Shown in pieces: positions 10,797 through 19,205 of a stretch of DNA of 36,267 nt. The stretch comes from an uncultured Bacteroidales bacterium (lineage in GTDB: Bacteria > Bacteroidota > Bacteroidia > Bacteroidales > FEN-979): positions 1 to 36,267 of the forward strand of contig CAIYES010000031.1 of NCBI GenBank assembly GCA_903925275.1, given 5' to 3'. Within the stretch, counting starts at the first letter, position 1. Each line of letters starts with the position of its first letter. The position numbers and the translations under genes are program-made. The notes under the pieces are model-generated. The model did no database searches and had not been told where the DNA came from. It saw nothing but the letters and a program-made list of their open reading frames with translations.

Positions 10797-10878
10797 AGTG
10801 ACAAGTAACGAGTGACGAGTGACAAATGACAAGTGACAAGTGACAAGTGACAAATGACAAGTGACAAATGACGAGTTA
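10797..10878. repeat. Degenerate 7-bp tandem repeat (GTGACAA)
   Basis: gtgacaagtaacgagtgacgagtgacaaatgacaagtgacaagtgacaagtgacaaatgac... Confidence 0.9.
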
Positions 10879-10997
10879 TGGGAGGTTTCTGCGTGCCTCG
10901 AGAGAAATATTTTCATAAATGCTTGACTTCAGCCAAAAAATGTAGTATTATTGCAAAATCATTTTAATATTACTTTAATATCAAAAAAATTAACAAA

Positions 10998-11867
10998 ATG
11001 GAAAAAGAAAATGTAAGTTCAACATCCTCGGGATACATGGGTGTTGTCATGTTACTCGTGTTTTTAGCCCTTGGAATCTGTGGGCTTGTGTTATTCAACC
11101 AGTATGTCACGGGAATCGTGGTTTCAATGCTTTGCTTTATCGCTGTGATATTCACAGCCCTTGGTCTTATTGTGGTAAATCCCAATGAGTCATCGGTGTT
11201 GGTGCTGTTCGGGGAGTACAAAGGGACTATTAAAACGAATGGATTTTTCTGGGTCAATCCGTTTTTAATTAAAAAGAGAATTTCGCTGCGTGCACGCAAC
11301 CTTAACCGTGAGCCGATCAAGGTGAATGATAAACTCGGAAACCCCATCATGATCGGTTGTGTACTGGTATGGAGGGTTAAGGACACCTTCAAGGCTGCAT
11401 TTGAAGTGGATGATTACGTACATTTCGTCGATATTCAAAGTGAATCGGCCACCCGTAAACTCGCCGGACATTATGCCTATGACAATTTTGACGATGAACA
11501 AAAAGAGATCACCCTGCGTGCAGGGGGCGAAGAGGTTCATCTGGCCCTTGAAAGAGAACTTTCAGAGCGGTTGACCATGGCAGGGATCGAGGTAATGGAA
11601 GCCAGAATCAGTTATTTGGCCTATGCTTCAGAAATTGCCGGTGCGATGTTGCGTCGTCAGCAGGCAACCGCTGTTGTAGCGGCCAGGACAAAGATCGTGG
11701 AGGGTGCGGTGAGCATGGTTGAACTGGCGCTGGATCAGCTCAGCAAGAAAAATGTGATCGAACTGGATGAAGACAAGAAAGCTGCCATGATCAGCAACCT
11801 GATGGTTGTTCTCTGTTCGGATAAGGACACAACACCTGTGGTAAACACCGGAACACTGCATCAGTAG
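10998..11867 (+). CDS. SPFH/Band 7 (stomatin/prohibitin-like) membrane protein
   Basis: Two N-terminal TM segments, then VNPNESSVLVLFGEYKGTI, long acidic-basic C-terminal helix (EVMEARISYLAYASEIAGAMLRRQQATAVVAARTKIVEGAV). Confidence 0.88.
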   Translation: MEKENVSSTSSGYMGVVMLLVFLALGICGLVLFNQYVTGIVVSMLCFIAVIFTALGLIVVNPNESSVLVLFGEYKGTIKTNGFFWVNPFLIKKRISLRARNLNREPIKVNDKLGNPIMIGCVLVWRVKDTFKAAFEVDDYVHFVDIQSESATRKLAGHYAYDNFDDEQKEITLRAGGEEVHLALERELSERLTMAGIEVMEARISYLAYASEIAGAMLRRQQATAVVAARTKIVEGAVSMVELALDQLSKKNVIELDEDKKAAMISNLMVVLCSDKDTTPVVNTGTLHQ

Positions 11868-11874
11868 GAACATT

Positions 11875-12060
11875 ATGGCAAGTAAAAAAGTATTCATGCT
11901 CCGGGTTAATCCGGAAATTTATGAAGCACTTGAAAAATGGGCGGCTGATGAATTCCGTTCAGTGAACGGACAGTTGGAATGGGTAATCGATAAGGTGCTG
12001 AAAGAGGCCGGCCGTGTTCCCAGGAAAAAAATATCTTCACAGGATTTACCAACGAAATAA
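11875..12060 (+). CDS. Arc family (ribbon-helix-helix) DNA-binding protein
   Basis: 61-aa MASKKVFMLRVNPEIYEALEKWAADEFRSVNGQLEWVIDKVLKEAGR resembles Arc-like RHH proteins; 7 nt after the SPFH gene. Confidence 0.75.
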   Translation: MASKKVFMLRVNPEIYEALEKWAADEFRSVNGQLEWVIDKVLKEAGRVPRKKISSQDLPTK

Positions 12061-12071
12061 ACCGAACGCAA

Positions 12072-12617
12072 ATGATCTTACACCGTAATAACTATGGCTT
12101 GTTCAGGCGAAACCGCATCGAATCCGACCGGCCTGTGATGAGGCCTGATATGGGACCCATCGACTGGTTGCTGGAAGCGATCGCCATTTCTGGATTGATG
12201 TTCTTTTTAGGATATACAATCTACAATTATCCCCATATCCCGGAGACCATTCCAACTCATTTTAATAGTTCGGGTCAGGCAGATGAATATGGAAGCAGGG
12301 CTTCATTTATTATCCTTCCGGGTATTGCTTTTTTTGTATACATCTTACTTACTCTGATCAGCCTGATCCCTTACAGATTCAACTTCAGCGTGAAAATTAC
12401 ACCTGAAAATGCCCAGCGGCAATACATCCTGGCAATCAGAATGATACGAACCCTGAAATCATCACTGATCTGGGGCTTTTTCTATCTCAGTTATGCTACA
12501 ATCCGGGTAGCGGAAGGTGCGGCATCAGGACTGGGAATTTGGTTTGTTCCGCTGTTTCTGGGAATTATCCTGGTACCGCTGATCAACTATTTTATCATGG
12601 CACATTTGAAAAGGTGA
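12072..12617 (+). CDS. DUF1648 domain-containing membrane protein
   Basis: YPHIPETIPTHFNSSGQADEYGSRASFIILP is typical of DUF1648; multiple TM segments. Confidence 0.8.
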   Translation: MILHRNNYGLFRRNRIESDRPVMRPDMGPIDWLLEAIAISGLMFFLGYTIYNYPHIPETIPTHFNSSGQADEYGSRASFIILPGIAFFVYILLTLISLIPYRFNFSVKITPENAQRQYILAIRMIRTLKSSLIWGFFYLSYATIRVAEGAASGLGIWFVPLFLGIILVPLINYFIMAHLKR

Positions 12618-12635
12618 CCCATTCACCCCCCCCCC

Positions 12636-12672
12636 TTCACCCTGTCAGGGTCAACGACCCTGACAGGGTGAA
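12636..12672. repeat. Long perfect hairpin (17-bp stem, 3-nt loop) of the CCCTGACAGGGTC palindromic element
   Basis: TTCACCCTGTCAGGGTC-aac-GACCCTGACAGGGTGAA; imperfect pairing continues outward (TTCACCCCCCCCCC / GGGGCGGGGTGAA). Confidence 0.93.
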
Positions 12673-12704
12673 AGGGGCGGGGTGAACAAATCCGCCATTT
12701 TTCA

Positions 12705-12712
12705 TACTTTTG
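12705..12712 (+). promoter_or_regulatory. Putative Bacteroidetes -7 box (TACTTTTG) of tyrS
   Basis: TAnnTTTG match, ATG at 12728. Confidence 0.5.
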
Positions 12713-12727
12713 CAAAAAATCTGAAAA

Positions 12728-14008
12728 ATGAATTTCATTGAAGAGCTGCGCTGGCGGGGGATGATCCATGACCTTACACCGGGTACTGAAGAACAATTTC
12801 TGAAAGAAATGACGTCGGCCTATATCGGATACGACCCCACAAGCGATTCCCTTCACATCGGGAATCTGGCTTCAATCATGATGCTGGTGCACCTGCAACG
12901 GGCCGGACACAAGCCTTTTGCACTTGTCGGAGGCGCCACGGGCATGATCGGCGATCCTTCAGGAAAGTCGGAAGAACGGAACCTGCTCGACGAAACAGTT
13001 TTACGGTATAACCAGGCATGCATTCAAAAACAACTTGAAAAATTTCTCAATTTTGATTGCGGAGCCAATTCTGCCGAAATGGTCAACAACTACGACTGGA
13101 CCAAAGATTTCAGCTTTCTTCAATTCCTGCGCGATGTTGGCAAGCACATAACAGTTAACTACATGATGGCAAAGGATTCTGTGAAAAAACGCATGGAATC
13201 AGGCAGTGGAATTTCGTTCACCGAATTCAGCTATCAATTGGTACAGGGATATGACTACTGCTGGCTTTATGAGCATAAAGGAGTCAAACTGCAGATGGGC
13301 GGCTCCGATCAATGGGGGAATATTCTTACCGGCACCGAACTGATCCGCCGGAAGCTTGGCGGTGATGCTTTTGCGCTTACGTGTCCGCTGATTACCAAAA
13401 CCGATGGCGGTAAATTCGGAAAAACCGAATCGGGGAATGTATGGCTCGATCCCCAAAAAACATCTCCGTATAAATTTTACCAGTTCTGGCTTAATACAAG
13501 CGATGCCGATGCCTCGGAATATATCCGGAAATTCACGCTGCTTTCCAAGGAAGAAATTGAGAATCTTCAGGCGCAACACAATGAAGCGCCTCACCTGCGG
13601 ATTCTGCAAAAGGCCCTTGCTGTGGAAATCACCCTCAGGGTGCATTCCAAGGAAGATTTACAACTAGCCTTGGAGGCATCCGATATCCTGTTCGGCAAGG
13701 GTACTGCTGAAACGCTGATGAAGCTGCCTGAAGAAACACTGTTGTCGGTGTTCGAATGTGTCCCTCAAAGCGAAATTGCGAAAAACGAATTGGTGAAATC
13801 AGTAAACATCGTCGACTTCCTTGCGGATATGACACAAATATTTTCCTCCAAAGGAGAGGCCAGAAGGATGTTAAAAGAGGGTGGAGTACAGGTAAATAAA
13901 GCAAAAGTGGATGAATCCTTTGTGATGAACCCCGATTGTTTGCTGAATGGAAAGTATATCCTGATCCAGAAAGGAAAGAAAAACTATTACCTGGTAAAAG
14001 CCGGGTAA
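12728..14008 (+). CDS. tyrS: Tyrosine--tRNA ligase
   Basis: [22 protein letters not shown] (HIGH-like), [37 protein letters not shown] (KMSKS-like), C-terminal S4-like domain. Confidence 0.97.
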   Translation: MNFIEELRWRGMIHDLTPGTEEQFLKEMTSAYIGYDPTSDSLHIGNLASIMMLVHLQRAGHKPFALVGGATGMIGDPSGKSEERNLLDETVLRYNQACIQKQLEKFLNFDCGANSAEMVNNYDWTKDFSFLQFLRDVGKHITVNYMMAKDSVKKRMESGSGISFTEFSYQLVQGYDYCWLYEHKGVKLQMGGSDQWGNILTGTELIRRKLGGDAFALTCPLITKTDGGKFGKTESGNVWLDPQKTSPYKFYQFWLNTSDADASEYIRKFTLLSKEEIENLQAQHNEAPHLRILQKALAVEITLRVHSKEDLQLALEASDILFGKGTAETLMKLPEETLLSVFECVPQSEIAKNELVKSVNIVDFLADMTQIFSSKGEARRMLKEGGVQVNKAKVDESFVMNPDCLLNGKYILIQKGKKNYYLVKAG

Positions 14009-14057
14009 TTCCCGCGTATTAGATAGCTTTTCTGTTAATATTACGGGTCAGTCAGCG

Positions 14058-15230
14058 CTATTTTGAAAAATTGTCTCCCTCGTAATAAATTGGATTTATT
14101 ACGATATTTCCTGAGGAATTGATAAATCCCCATTTTGAGCCTTTGCGAACCAGCGAAAATCCATGGACAAAATCATTTGCATTTTCAAACTGCGGATTGA
14201 TAATGTAAACGCCTTTTTTGCCAATAAAACCCCACTGCGTTCCTTTTTTCACCCGGGCAAGACCATCGTTAAAATCTTCAGCATGGTCAAACTGGGGATT
14301 AATGGAATAACTGCCTGATGATTCTATATAACCCCAATCCTTCCCTTTTCTGACACGTGCCAAACCCTCTGTAAAATCTCCTGCATCGTCGAACTGAGGA
14401 TTGATTACCCAGGTTCCTTTTTTATCAATAAAACCCCATTGCCGCATTTTTTTTGCCCGGGCCAACCCGTTAAAAAAATTACCGGCAGCCTCAAACTGCG
14501 GATTGATCGAATAGGTCCCCGTTTTGTCAATATAACCCCATTGAGTTCCTTTTTTCACGCGGGCAAAATCACCGTTAAAATCTTCAGCATCATTAAACTG
14601 CGGGCTGATTTCCCATTTCCCTGTCTTGTCTATATAACCCCATTCCTTGCCTGTCCGGGCACGTGCAAGCCCGTTGGAAAACGGCCCCAATTCGGCAAAT
14701 TGCGGATTAACAACATAGGTGCCTTTGGTGTCAATAATTCCCCATGACAACCCCTTCTTTACACTGGCAAGGCCATTCTTGAAGTCGTTGGCATCGTTAA
14801 ACTGTGGATTTATTGCAAATGTCCCTGATTTTTCAATGTATCCCCATTTTTTAAATTTAACGACTCTTGCAAGTCCCTCGCTAAAATTCTCGGCGCGTTC
14901 AAATTGCGGATTTATCACATACGTGCCTTTGGTGTCAATATAACCCCAGTCCCTCATTTTTTTCACACAGGCCAGTCCTCCCGAAAAAGAGGTGGCGTTA
15001 TCAAACTGGAGATTAATAGCATAATTGCCGGTCCTGTCAATGTATCCCCAACTTTTAAATACCCTGACAAGGGCCAGAATATCAAAGTTTTCTGTTTTCC
15101 TTACCATCGCTTCCGGGGCTTGGGTTGGGTTATCCGCCTTTGATTTTCCTGATTTTTTGGCTGGCACGGGAACTTGGCCATAAACAGAAAAAACAAGTAA
15201 AACACCAAGAATAAAAAATAGCTTTCTCAT
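14058..15230 (-). CDS. WG-repeat containing protein (about 10 repeats), secreted
   Basis: Repeats of ~34 aa: (W)GYIDKTGxYxINPQFDxAxDFxxGLARVKKG; N-terminal signal peptide MRKLFFILGVLLVFSVYGQ. Confidence 0.93.
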   Translation of the reverse strand: MRKLFFILGVLLVFSVYGQVPVPAKKSGKSKADNPTQAPEAMVRKTENFDILALVRVFKSWGYIDRTGNYAINLQFDNATSFSGGLACVKKMRDWGYIDTKGTYVINPQFERAENFSEGLARVVKFKKWGYIEKSGTFAINPQFNDANDFKNGLASVKKGLSWGIIDTKGTYVVNPQFAELGPFSNGLARARTGKEWGYIDKTGKWEISPQFNDAEDFNGDFARVKKGTQWGYIDKTGTYSINPQFEAAGNFFNGLARAKKMRQWGFIDKKGTWVINPQFDDAGDFTEGLARVRKGKDWGYIESSGSYSINPQFDHAEDFNDGLARVKKGTQWGFIGKKGVYIINPQFENANDFVHGFSLVRKGSKWGFINSSGNIVINPIYYEGDNFSK

Positions 15231-15410
15231 AAAAATTTATTTTTTTTGACAATACTGAATGAGGGTTCTTTCATAATGGGTAGTAAAATTAATTATAAAT
15301 CCGACATATCAACTATCCTGTCCCTTGAAATTATATTACGGAAAGCCTTTATCGCAATGTTATCGGTACTATTTTTAGTTAACTTTGCTGATACATCAAC
15401 AAGCCAGCCT

Positions 15411-15704
15411 ATGATTCTCTCTGCCTGTGGCCTCATTTGCTCCGACTGTGAATTCTTTGGTAACCTTTGCAATGGTTGCCATGCTGTAAAGGGACAAACC
15501 TTCTGGGCGCTTGAACACGTGCCTTCAAAAATTTGTCCGTTGTACGATTGTTCAGTAAATAAGCTGAAGTACAAGGATTGTGGCGATTGTCCCGAATTAC
15601 CCTGCACAATGTTCCGTGAAATGAAAGATCCCAATTCAACTGATCAGGAACATCAGCAAGGATTGATCGACCGGGTTGCCAGGTTGAAGGAAAAAACAGC
15701 ATGA
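15411..15704 (+). CDS. DUF3795 domain-containing cysteine-rich protein (ORF track start 15246; start uncertain)
   Basis: MILSACGLICSDCEFFGNLCNGCHAVKGQTFWA...KICPLYDCSVNKLKYKDCGDCPELPCTMF matches the DUF3795 cysteine pattern; the family normally begins near the first CGLxCxxC, favouring the internal ATG at 15411. Confidence 0.8.
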   Translation: MILSACGLICSDCEFFGNLCNGCHAVKGQTFWALEHVPSKICPLYDCSVNKLKYKDCGDCPELPCTMFREMKDPNSTDQEHQQGLIDRVARLKEKTA

Positions 15705-16072
15705 CACTGATCTTTGCCATTATTTTCATCAACATAGCGATGGTGCTCTATACCGTTGGCGTATGGGCCGAACGCATCAGCCGGAGGCTGAAATTCTGGC
15801 ATCTCTGGTTTTTCTGGTTCGGGCTGTTGTGCGATACGATCGGCACAACGGCCATGGCCGAAATCAGCGGAACGCTTTTCAAATTCAACATCCACGGAAT
15901 GACCGGAATGACTGCCATCCTGCTTATGCTGCTTCATTCAATATGGGCAACAATAGTTCTGGTTAAGAAAGATGAAAAGAGAATCCTGAATTTTCACCGG
16001 TTCAGCATCTTTGTATGGATTGTGTGGATGATTCCGATGATCGGGGGGATGGTTATGGGAGCGAAAATTTAA
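15701..16072 (+). CDS. HsmA family protein (TIGR03987-like), membrane
   Basis: MTLIFAIIFINIAMVLYTVGVWAERISRRLKFWHLWFFWFGLLCDTIGTTAMAE; ATGA overlap with the previous gene. Confidence 0.8.
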   Translation: MTLIFAIIFINIAMVLYTVGVWAERISRRLKFWHLWFFWFGLLCDTIGTTAMAEISGTLFKFNIHGMTGMTAILLMLLHSIWATIVLVKKDEKRILNFHRFSIFVWIVWMIPMIGGMVMGAKI

Positions 16073-16118
16073 ATGGTGAAATGGTGAAATGGTGAAATGG
16101 TGAAATGGTGAAATGGTG
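16071..16118. repeat. 8-bp tandem repeat AAATGGTG x6
   Basis: Six exact consecutive units starting at the hsmA-like stop codon. Confidence 0.95.
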
Positions 16119-16254
16119 AATAATAACATGCATCATTATGGAAAGGGTTACTTGACACATGTTTGTCGAAGCACAGGTAACGTTTGACGAAAAAGATTTT
16201 TCCTGGCTCGTTTTTGTGTTTCTTTTGTGCTGTTAAACCACAAAATACTGAAAC

Positions 16255-16884
16255 ATGAAAGCGAAAAACATTTTTTTGACGGGCCTGGTTGTATTTATCC
16301 TCTCGGGTTGTTTTGTAAAATCACTTCACCCTTTTTATAAGGATGGCGATCTTCTTTTCAGAAAAGAATTTTTAGGAACATGGACCGGGAATGACTCCTC
16401 GTCGTGGAAGATCGAACAGCATATGAAATCTACCGGTATCCTGCAACCGCACAAACCTGAGAATGCTTACCTGATCACTTATTCGGATAAGAAGGGAACG
16501 TCGCAGTTCAGCGTCCATCTCTTTAATCTCGGCAATAAGCTGTTTTTTGATTTTTATCCCGAGGAGGTGGAGAGCAGCAGCGAAATGATGGCATCACACC
16601 TTGTACCGATGCACACCGTGGCCAGGGTTGAACAGTCATCCGGAAAAATTACCATCCAATGGTATAACGAAGAGTGGCTGATCGGGATGTTCAAACAAAA
16701 CAGGATCCGCATCGCCCATGAAAAGATCCCCTTAGAATCCGGAAAAAGCGATGATGACAATTTCCAGGTTGTGCTTACTGCTTCAACCGATGATCTGCAG
16801 AAATTCATGCTGAAATATTCCGATGATCCAAAGGCTTTTAACAAAGACTATACTTTTATCCTGACAAAAAACAACCCGCAATGA
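16255..16884 (+). CDS. Putative lipoprotein, unknown function
   Basis: 209 aa; lipobox ILSGCFVKSLHPFY; ATGA overlap with the downstream kinase. Confidence 0.75.
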   Translation: MKAKNIFLTGLVVFILSGCFVKSLHPFYKDGDLLFRKEFLGTWTGNDSSSWKIEQHMKSTGILQPHKPENAYLITYSDKKGTSQFSVHLFNLGNKLFFDFYPEEVESSSEMMASHLVPMHTVARVEQSSGKITIQWYNEEWLIGMFKQNRIRIAHEKIPLESGKSDDDNFQVVLTASTDDLQKFMLKYSDDPKAFNKDYTFILTKNNPQ

Positions 16885-17936
16885 GTCTGAAGATTTCTTA
16901 CCGGTCATGGCCTGCCAGGCTTACCCAGCACCTGGTTTTCTGGGGGTTGTCGTACTATATCCTGGTCCATGTATTTGCCAGTTCGAGCGAAATTCAGCAA
17001 ACTGATCATATTTATACCGCCCTTTTTCTCTGCACGATCGCCATCGGGGTTTACGTCAATCTTGCACTGCTGATTCCTTATTTTTTGAACCGGGGAAAGT
17101 ATTTAACATATGCTTTATTGCTCGTCGTATGTCTCATTGCCAGCACTGGTCTCAACCAGCTCACTTTTACGCATATCATCGATTTAATCCTTCCCGGTTA
17201 CTATTTCATCTCATACTTCAGCTTCATCGACCTGTTAAAATTCATGGCAGCCTTCATTGGGATTACAAGTCTTGTAAAACTGTCGAAAGGGTATTTCCTG
17301 CTGCTCGAGGCCAGGGGGCAACTCATGCAGGTGCAGAAAGATCGTACGGAAGCGGAGTTGCAGGCTTTGCGGGCCCAGGTCAATCCACATTTCCTTTTTA
17401 ACAGCCTCAACAGCATCTATGCATTGGTACTAAGGCACTCCGACAAGGCGCCGGAAACGATCCTGAAGCTATCCGATTTGCTGCGTTACATATTATATGA
17501 AACCGGCAGGGAGCGCGTTGAATTAACCACAGAACTGGATTATATGCGGCATTATATTGATCTTCAAAAGATCCGTTCAGGACCGCAGGCAAAAATTGAG
17601 GTCAGGATCAACGGCGAACCGAAAACCCTGAAAATAGTCCCTTTACTTTTCCTGCCCCTGATCGAAAACAGTTTCAAACACGGAATAAAGGGAGAAACCG
17701 GATCTGCATTTGTCACGTTCGAATGGACCATTTCAGATGATGCCATCAGGTTTGTGGCAGAAAATAACAAGGGTCAGGCAGAGGATATCCCCGGGGATAA
17801 TCGCCGGGGGATCGGACTTGAAAACCTGAAAAAGCGGCTGATGATGACCTATCCATGGAAACACCGGTTTGAAATATCTGAAACGGATAACCGTTATAAA
17901 GCTGACCTGCTGATCTTATCGGAAAATGAAACTTAA
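16881..17936 (+). CDS. LytS/YehU-type sensor histidine kinase (His_kinase PF06580-like)
   Basis: N-terminal TM helices; ALRAQVNPHFLFNSLNSIYALVLR and RRGIGLENLKKRLMMTYP motifs. Confidence 0.93.
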   Translation: MSLKISYRSWPARLTQHLVFWGLSYYILVHVFASSSEIQQTDHIYTALFLCTIAIGVYVNLALLIPYFLNRGKYLTYALLLVVCLIASTGLNQLTFTHIIDLILPGYYFISYFSFIDLLKFMAAFIGITSLVKLSKGYFLLLEARGQLMQVQKDRTEAELQALRAQVNPHFLFNSLNSIYALVLRHSDKAPETILKLSDLLRYILYETGRERVELTTELDYMRHYIDLQKIRSGPQAKIEVRINGEPKTLKIVPLLFLPLIENSFKHGIKGETGSAFVTFEWTISDDAIRFVAENNKGQAEDIPGDNRRGIGLENLKKRLMMTYPWKHRFEISETDNRYKADLLILSENET

Positions 17937-18654
17937 ATGCCTGGTGATCGATGATGAACCGCTGGCCCAGGAAATCCTGGTCCAGTATATAGGCGATTGC
18001 CCGTCGCTCACGTTGTTACAGGTATGTTCTGATGCCCTTGAAGCTGGTGAATACTTGCGAACCCACCAGGCCGACCTCCTTTTTCTCGACATCAATATGC
18101 CACGGTTATCGGGCATCCGGTTTGTCAAAACGCTGACACAACCGCTTTCCATCATATTTACTACGGCCTATCCCGAATTCGCTGCCGAAGGGTTCGAATC
18201 AAATGCAGTTGACTACCTGTTAAAACCGTTTTCATTTGAACGGTTCCTAAGGGCTGTCAACAAGGCTGCTGAATTAGCCGAATTCAGAATGAACAAGGAA
18301 AATGCCCGGGAAGTTCCACAGGCATTGAACAGGGAATATATTCTGCTTCGCGCCGATAAACGAATTCATAAGATTGATTTTGGTGACATCCTGTTTTTTG
18401 AATCAACCGGTGATTACATCAAGGTGCATTCCCGGGATAAAAACCTGGTTATTCATGAAACCTTCAAGAACCTGTTGATGCAACTTCCTGATAATTTGTT
18501 TATCCGTGTACATAAATCCTTTATCGTTTCCTTTACCCTGATTCGTTCGATCGAAGGGAACCAGGTAGATGTTGCAGGTCATCTGATCCCCATCGGATTG
18601 GTTTACAAGGATGGATTGCTTGAAAAAATGAATATGCAAAGCCGAAACACATAA
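17926..18654 (+). CDS. LytTR family response regulator
   Basis: MKLKCLVIDDEPLAQEIL, LFLDINMPRLSGI, LLKPFSFERFLRAVNK; LytTR region DILFFESTGDYIKVHS...FIRVHKSFIV. Confidence 0.95.
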   Translation: MKLKCLVIDDEPLAQEILVQYIGDCPSLTLLQVCSDALEAGEYLRTHQADLLFLDINMPRLSGIRFVKTLTQPLSIIFTTAYPEFAAEGFESNAVDYLLKPFSFERFLRAVNKAAELAEFRMNKENAREVPQALNREYILLRADKRIHKIDFGDILFFESTGDYIKVHSRDKNLVIHETFKNLLMQLPDNLFIRVHKSFIVSFTLIRSIEGNQVDVAGHLIPIGLVYKDGLLEKMNMQSRNT

Positions 18655-18670
18655 CTTAATCATTTATCCA

Positions 18671-19192
18671 ATGAAGATCCTGGTCACCTACTGGTCACAA
18701 ACCGGCAATACACGAAAAGTGGCGGAAGCTATATTTTCGTCACTTGGCGGCGAAAAGACCATAAAACCCTTTGATGAAGTTGAAAATCCCGGAGGGTTCG
18801 ATCTTGTCTTTATCGGCTTTCCGGTCATGCAGTTCGGCCCGCCTGCCCCGGCAAGGAAATTCATTGCTGCTCATGCTCCGGGCAGAAAGATTGCACTTTT
18901 TATCACCCATGCCATGCTGATGCAGAACGAGGATCAGCAACAACAGGATTTGCTTGAAAAAGAACTGGAGAAATGCAGGGCTGTCTGTTCAAAAAGCGAA
19001 CTTGTTGGTCTTTTTCATTGCCAGGGAGAACTTTCGGAAAAGATCGCAAATGAACTCATGGCAAGCAATATCCCGATGCTCATGGAATTTGCCGGAATGC
19101 GCCCGCTTACCATCGGGCATCCCGATCAGGGCGAACTGGAGCGGGCGCAAACCTTTGCCAGGAATATTGCAGCACCCTTTGCAGCACCCTGA
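18671..19192 (+). CDS. Flavodoxin family protein
   Basis: MKILVTYWSQTGNTRKVAEAIFSSL FMN phosphate-binding loop; FDLVFIGFPV. Confidence 0.88.
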   Translation: MKILVTYWSQTGNTRKVAEAIFSSLGGEKTIKPFDEVENPGGFDLVFIGFPVMQFGPPAPARKFIAAHAPGRKIALFITHAMLMQNEDQQQQDLLEKELEKCRAVCSKSELVGLFHCQGELSEKIANELMASNIPMLMEFAGMRPLTIGHPDQGELERAQTFARNIAAPFAAP

Positions 19193-19205
19193 CAGGGTCA
19201 GGGCA
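19185..19205. repeat. CCCTGACAGGGT palindromic element at convergent gene ends
   Basis: GCACCCTGACAGGGTCAGGGC spans the stop codon of the flavodoxin gene and the stop of the convergent gene. Confidence 0.75.

Noticed and set aside
10698-10916. 72-aa minus ORF (…FVTCHLSLVTCHLSFVTRH…)
   Set aside because: Pure translation of the GTGACAA tandem repeat.
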